A stretch of 22,344 nt of DNA from Pelomyxa schiedti. Its lineage: Eukaryota; Evosea; Pelobiontida; Pelomyxidae. The translations under genes and the position numbers were made by a program. Location: assembly GCA_020536535.1 (NCBI GenBank), contig JAHLWZ010000125.1, forward strand, positions 10,217 through 32,560, given 5' to 3'. The notes beneath the pieces were generated by a model that saw nothing but the letters and a program-made list of their open reading frames with translations, did not search any database and was not told where the DNA came from. Below are positions 18,285 to 22,344 of this stretch, in pieces. Position 1 is the first letter of the stretch; each line of letters begins with the position of its first letter.

Positions 18285-19061
18285 CTACAGGGTGGATTTT
18301 GGTCCGCTTATTTCCTCCGAACCGGTGGACCTTCTCTTCTTCGGCGTCGGGGAGACGGCTATAGACGAAGCGTCGTCGTCTCGTTCGGTTTCCGCGAGCC
18401 TGAAATCTCGCTTCATCCTGTATATCTGCAAAGCGAGCTTCCTGGTGTGGGCTGGACAAGACACGACAACCTCGAACTGTGAGGTCTCCCTCGAAAGGTC
18501 TCCATGCACGATCGGGAGGTTCGACATGAACGTCAGCGCCGCCAGCCCGTCGGTGCAGTCGGCACACAGGTCGACCGGCTCCAACCCGACGTAGATGTTC
18601 CTCCCCCGGCACACCCTGCAGACCCCCCCGTGGTAGCTGCGCCCAGTGCCGGTCACCGCCCACTCGAACGCGTCGTTGCATCCCCTGTATCTCTGGACGT
18701 TGTTCGATACGCGCCTGACGACCTCGACGACGACCCAGCAGAAGTTCCACGCGACTTCGTAGAGGGCGACCAGCGCCGGCGAAGCGGGGGGCGCTGGGAA
18801 ATCGGCGAGGTCGCGCGTGTTCCTGAAGGCCGCCGCCGCGAGGACGTCCTTGGGGATGCCCGAGGCCTCCGACGAGAGGGACATCACGAGAGAGGCCCCG
18901 TGTTCGTCGACGATGGGGCATTTTTTCTGGATGGCCCTGCATCCCGCGTCGAGGGCTCCGGGGAGGTCGAGCTGCAGCGACCTCTTGGCTTCGCGGATGC
19001 CCCTGGCGTAATCGTCGAACGAGATGTTCCAATCATTAATTGATATTTTTTTCGCCGACAT
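18285..19061 (-). CDS. Hypothetical protein with Cys-x2-Cys pairs, 258 aa
   Basis: Not recognised. It is a single intronless frame with strongly GC-rich codons, unlike the 3' halves of neighbouring genes. The first two thirds look helical. Residues around 146-170 hold two CxxC pairs (CRVC, then CADC about 18 residues on), a possible zinc-binding knuckle or ribbon. The C-terminal 40 residues are acidic, Ser/Thr-rich and basic (PTPKKRRS), a possible nuclear localisation signal. No membrane segment or signal peptide is evident. TATATAAATA lies at 19066-19075 on this strand, only four bases before the ATG, which would leave almost no leader. It lies head-to-head with the plus-strand gene from 19297. 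Confidence 0.7.
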   Translation of the reverse strand: MSAKKISINDWNISFDDYARGIREAKRSLQLDLPGALDAGCRAIQKKCPIVDEHGASLVMSLSSEASGIPKDVLAAAAFRNTRDLADFPAPPASPALVALYEVAWNFCWVVVEVVRRVSNNVQRYRGCNDAFEWAVTGTGRSYHGGVCRVCRGRNIYVGLEPVDLCADCTDGLAALTFMSNLPIVHGDLSRETSQFEVVVSCPAHTRKLALQIYRMKRDFRLAETERDDDASSIAVSPTPKKRRSTGSEEISGPKSTL

Positions 19062-19296
19062 CTTTTATTTATATAGGTAGATCTTTCTTTTCTTTTTTGC
19101 CCTTTCTGTCTTTTCGCCGAGTCCTCATTCGCTCGGAAAATCGGCATTTTGGATTTTTTTTCGGCTCCGCGACGCTCATTCGTCGGGTCCCGGTGAATAG
19201 CGATCGCTTTCCTGGGCCTTCCACTGGTCTTTCAAGAAATGTAGAGGAGGAAAAAAAAAACGCACGGATCCCCCGAACGACTTCGCAACGGACGCC
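19062..19296. promoter_or_regulatory. Divergent intergenic region of the GC-rich block
   Basis: No gene. It separates two divergent starts at 19061 and 19297. It has a TATA-like TATATAAATA on the minus strand at 19066-19075, T-rich stretches at 19083-19120, a 10-bp palindrome AGCGATCGCT at 19199-19208 and an A-run at 19251-19260. It is presumably a shared promoter region. Confidence 0.4.
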
Positions 19297-19458
19297 GTGA
19301 TGCCGAAAAGGCAGCCTTTCCAACGTGGAGGATTCGTCTCTGACGTCGAACGGGTCAACAATGCCAGCCCGACGCTGACGAACCCGCTGTCGGGACGTAT
19401 AGAGAACGGGCACTTTATGAGGTGCGACGCCTGCCACGAACCTCTTTGCCACCGGTGG
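19297..19458 (+). CDS. 5' fragment of an unrecognised gene, cut at the direct repeat
   Basis: An open frame starts at 19297 (MPKRQPFQRGG) and runs about 54 codons with GC-rich usage, including a Cys-rich stretch CDACHEPLCHRW that could bind zinc. At 19459 it enters the 20-bp direct repeat. Beyond that the frame stays open to 19689, but base composition and amino-acid make-up change and no homology to the first part is apparent. I read it as a gene truncated at the insertion junction; a genuine 130-residue protein running through the junction cannot be excluded. Function unknown. Confidence 0.4.
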
Positions 19459-19478
19459 ATGGAGATCGCTTTTGCCAT
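19459..19478. repeat. 20-bp direct repeat, right copy
   Basis: Exact copy of 18071-18090. Composition shifts from GC-rich to ordinary at this point. Confidence 0.85.
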
Positions 19479-20340
19479 TGTTAATGTTCAGGTGCATTTC
19501 GGTGAGATTCTGGTGATGACTGCTAGTGATAAGTTGGAGCACCACAATGTCAACTGCTTGGCAGAAACTGAAGAGTCTGATCACTGGGAAACCTTCTCCA
19601 ACAACGATACACAAGCCGATCGGAGCTTTATGTGCTTGACACGGCATTTACAAGGGGCTTCCAGCTTATTTCTGGCATGTATCTTGTGAATGTGTTGCCA
19701 ATTATCGGATCACTTTCTCACCAGTTCGACAGATTCCCTTGCTGAAAGCAACAAAAATTATGTTCGTGGTACAATGGTCCACATGGCACCGCAGATATTC
19801 ACAAACAACTACACAATTGAGGGTGTGGCATTTCTTCCTTCTTTATTACTGACTCCTGAGTACAACAACAGGGGATTTGTGGGGCTTTGGAATGGCAGAG
19901 ATGATCAGTGGTGATATTGTCATTGACTCCCCACTTGACAAGCTTCCTCTTAGTTCACAAGCAAATTTCTTTGGGGAACAAATGCGGACACTTCCACCTC
20001 ACGTTTCTGGTTTTCTTGTGTCTCTTTATTTCGAATATTATTTTAATTAATTAGTTACTAGTATAATAACTATTTATTATATAGTATATAGTATTAATAA
20101 TATTATTATAATACTATTACTTAATAATATTAATAATTATTAATAATAAGTTGCAGTGTATAATTTAATTCTTACACCACAAAAGAGCTGAAGAGGCTGT
20201 GCTGAATCCGGCGAGTCGGCGATTGCACACTGTCTCAGCAGAAGGAATGCCGGTCTTGCTGCCGTGAACTATTTCACACACTCTCCTAAATCGCTGTGGA
20301 ACAACAGCATTGCGAACTATTTCGCACTGCAGACATATTC
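19479..20340 (+). pseudogene. Kinase-gene 3' end, truncated and frameshifted
   Basis: From 19733 the sequence matches the kinase C lobe. Exon 19733-19822 contains GTMVHMAPQIFTNNYTIE. Exon 19872-20009 contains DLWGFGMAEM, with a six-base deletion relative to the paralogue, and PLDKLPLSSQANF. An intron of 176 nt (20010-20185) follows, then a tail exon from 20186 with SAIAHCLSRRNAGLAAVNYF preserved, but a two-base loss and a TGA at about 20204 shift the frame. The N lobe, HRD and DFG are absent. Bases 19479-19732 hold an open but unrecognised stretch that is not clearly homologous to the kinase. It is a dead gene end lying between the GC-rich block and the next MORN-kinase gene. Confidence 0.7.
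20037..20165. repeat. Very AT-rich low-complexity tract
   Basis: About 130 bases of almost only A and T with repeated TAATAATA and TATTA words, lying within the intron of the kinase relic. The equivalent intron in the intact minus-strand gene is 100 nt and much less extreme. Probably expansion of simple sequence. Confidence 0.7.
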
Positions 20341-20372
20341 CCCAAATGAGGTCACCAATTAAATTTATAATT

Positions 20373-20392
20373 ATTATCACCCCACTCAACAA
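20373..20392 (+). promoter_or_regulatory. Upstream element, second copy
   Basis: Exact match to 7811-7830, here 201 bases before the ATG at 20593 of the next MORN gene. As at the other site, it follows kinase-gene relics directly, and similarity fades out within about 40 bases downstream. Confidence 0.5.
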
Positions 20393-20592
20393 TAGTAGTT
20401 CCCACTCGATTCCAGAGAGACTGACGAATTAAGTGCCTCTCCATTCCACATTCCGCTCCCCTCCGACATTTTCTGAGTCTCTGAAGGGGATTCTAACGCC
20501 ACGTCACTTTTATGGTAAAAAACGACTTGGTCAGGCAGTCCTTCAGTACACCAACTTCCTGTGTGCCTGTCCAACACATAAACAAAAAAAGA

Positions 20593-22344
20593 ATGTGGGG
20601 GTGGTTGGCCAGCTCACAAAAAAAAGAAACAACAACACCCACAGCTGATGCACCAACGGCGACAAGTAAAACGCCAACGCCAACAAACAAAGTAGTGGGC
20701 TACAATGGCGACATGAAGGACGGCGTGAAGCACGGCCGAGGGTTCATGAGGGGAGCCGACGGCGGCGACACCTACGAGGGCGACTGGCACAAGAACAAGT
20801 GCGACGGGTGGGGTGTGTACCGCTGGGCAAACGGCAATTGGTTCGAGGGGCTGCTCAGGGGTGGTCACTGCCAAAGGGGCACATACCACAGCGAAAATGG
20901 TGTTGATGAATGGGAGGGGGAATGGAGCACCACAGAAAAGGAGATGCGAATGCAGGGTTGGGGCGCAAGGAGAGCCAAGAAGATAGTAACAAATCCCAGT
21001 GACAATCGTGAGACCGTGACTCTGGAGACTGTGTATGCTGGTGAGTGGGACGGGGACAAGTACCATGGCTGTGGCACATGGCACTCACCAGCAGGTGACA
21101 TCTACCATGGTCAGTTTGATCACGGAAAGATTAGTGGCACAGGAAGAGCACTGTTTGGTGACAAAAGCCAAGGGGGTGGAGGAGGGAGTTACGTTGGGGA
21201 GTGGAGGGATGCTAAGTTCCATGGGAGGGGTGTCAGGATCTGGGGAGATGGGACGAGATACGAGGGAGATTGGGAGTGTGGGAAGGAGCATGGGGCAGGC
21301 ACGAAAACGTGGGCATGTGATGGGACTTCAATTGGTGGTGTTTGGGAAATGGGTGTGATTAAGTCAGGAACAAAGAGGTGGCCAAATGGTGATGAGTTCA
21401 CTGGAAAATTCACAATGAATGGTTGTTGTGGTGAAGGAACAGCCACATTCAGAAGTGGTGGGGCATCTACAACCAATACAGTGACACTTGTTGGGACTTT
21501 CAAAAAGAACCTTTTCCAGGAAACAAAATGTGGTGGTGGTGGAGGAATGTGCTGCAACATTGGATATGGTGACATTCAATTGCAGGTGTGTACAAGATTA
21601 GAAGCCATCATTACTGAATGTTTTATGTAGGAAAAAGTGAGGATGTTGCAAGACACATTTGAGAAACAAACAATAGACAAAGACACTCAAAAAGAACGTA
21701 GGTGGTTTGAGTCTCTTGTTGTCTCATTCCTTCCCAACCACAGTGATGAACAACCAAATAAAAGAGTTGAAAGATAAAATGGAGCAACTGTCAAACAATC
21801 TTCACGAACAACTGGAACAACAAACAGAATGTGTGTAGTATGACCCTTCCTTTGCTTGTTGTATTTTCATTGAATCTTACAAATCCCCAAAAAGTGATGC
21901 AAATACAAACCAAGGAGTTCAAGGAGCAAGAAGAATGTGTGTGAACTTTTTTGTTTTTTTTTTTGCTCATTCCCACGCAAGACATTGAACACACCTTGCA
22001 ACACATTCAACAGGGAATGTGGGTCAAATCAAATCAAATGGAAAACAAGTGCGTCATGAAAGAAGTGATGGTAACACTAGAAACAAGCAACATCACATTT
22101 CATGAATCCTTTTGTTCACAGTGCCCTATTGACAAGGTAAAAACAACAAACCAACTCACCTACAGGGCGGGCACAACACCCAAAAAGGTTGTCAGGATGG
22201 AAGTTGAGAGGCGATTTGGAGTCGATGAAAGTCAGCAGGTTGTATCCCTTGTAGTTGGACAACAGGAATTGTCACTCTCTGACACTTCATCAACTCTGTC
22301 TCAGGTTCTTCTCTCGCAAGCAACATCATCAGGTTTGCTGTTTG
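20593..22344 (+). CDS. MORN-repeat, coiled-coil, kinase-type gene, 5' part (runs off the window)
   Basis: Exons 20593-21585, 21631-21697, 21744-21830, 21895-21936, 21982-22136 and 22188-22332; a further donor at 22333 leads out of the window. Exon 1 holds about ten MORN repeats (YNGDMKDGVKHGRG to FTGKFTMNG) and a Gly/Cys-rich end. Exons 2-4 give a shorter coiled coil than the complete paralogue, with the same phase-1 junctions. Exon 5 has the conserved TLQH and the FCSQCPIDK motif. Exon 6 has MEVERRFGVDESQQVVSLV and the serine-rich linker that precede the kinase domain in the paralogue, so the kinase is expected just beyond 22344. An in-frame ATG at 20512 is possible; 20593 is chosen because the residues between look like leader sequence. 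The GC-rich 5' end resembles the MORN-RING gene at 8123. Confidence 0.82.

Larger units (their letters stand above)
18091..19458. mobile_element. GC-rich inserted block with two divergent non-family genes
   Basis: The block between the two 20-bp repeats contains no MORN, kinase or RING sequence. It has one complete minus-strand gene (18285-19061), the start of one plus-strand gene (from 19297) and a 235-bp AT-containing spacer. GC is high from about 18300 to 19060 and through 19320-19458, and drops at the right repeat, where the kinase relic region begins. The plus-strand gene loses its character at the same point. Compact divergent genes with a TATA-like element just before the ATG recall large DNA viruses of protists, but I recognise no viral hallmark gene. 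No transposase or terminal inverted repeat is visible. Confidence 0.5.

Noticed and set aside
19478-19647. Minus-strand frames across the right-hand direct repeat, possibly a second start of the MORN-RING gene
   Set aside because: Only the 20-bp repeat itself matches the gene start; sequence on both sides is unrelated and gives no MORN repeat.
1-22344. Bacterial or giant-virus genome origin for the whole window
   Set aside because: Dozens of spliceosomal introns with consistent phases, AATAAA signals and large non-coding relic regions point to a eukaryotic nuclear genome. Only 18091-19458 has virus-like compactness.

Overview
This window reads as nuclear DNA of a unicellular eukaryote that I cannot place more precisely. 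The evidence is many very short GT-AG introns (mostly 41-64 nt, one apparently 32 nt), AATAAA signals just after stop codons, MORN-repeat proteins, a Tyr-kinase-like/Ser-Thr kinase family and C3HC4 RING fingers. There are no bacterial operon features, tRNAs, rRNAs or CRISPR arrays.

Almost everything belongs to one locally amplified gene family built on a single plan: an N-terminal MORN-repeat domain in one exon, a phase-0 intron with a GTGTGT-like donor, a coiled-coil segment, then one of two C-terminal effector modules. Module 1 is a protein kinase domain followed by a conserved helical tail. Module 2 is a long helical region ending in a RING finger, as in ubiquitin ligases. Splicing the genes by hand gives exon sums that are exact multiples of three, and splice phases that agree between paralogues.

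Layout. 1-1479 (+): 3' part of a MORN-coil-kinase gene cut by the left edge, with one in-frame TGA. 1480-2505: a hairpin element and kinase-gene relics. 2583-6158 (-): complete 14-exon MORN-coil-kinase gene (970 aa). 6159-7800: non-coding, full of degraded kinase 3'-end fragments. 8123-10363 (+): MORN-coil-RING gene. 10473-12994 (+): mosaic MORN-RING gene whose MORN 3' half is of the kinase-gene type. 13150-15632 (-) and 15671-18093 (-): two more MORN-coil-RING genes only 38 bp apart. 18091-19458: a GC-rich block with two divergent, unrelated, virus-like compact genes, bounded by an exact 20-bp direct repeat. 19459-20340 (+): broken kinase-gene 3' end with a very AT-rich intron. 20593-22344 (+): another MORN-coil-kinase gene whose kinase domain lies beyond the right edge.

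How the genes may work together (inference): MORN repeats commonly bind membranes or act as scaffolds, so the paralogues could offer the same recognition domain coupled to either phosphorylation or ubiquitination, with the coiled coils allowing homo- or hetero-oligomers. Near-identical inverted copies, mosaic MORN domains and interchangeable exons indicate ongoing gene conversion and exon shuffling within the cluster.
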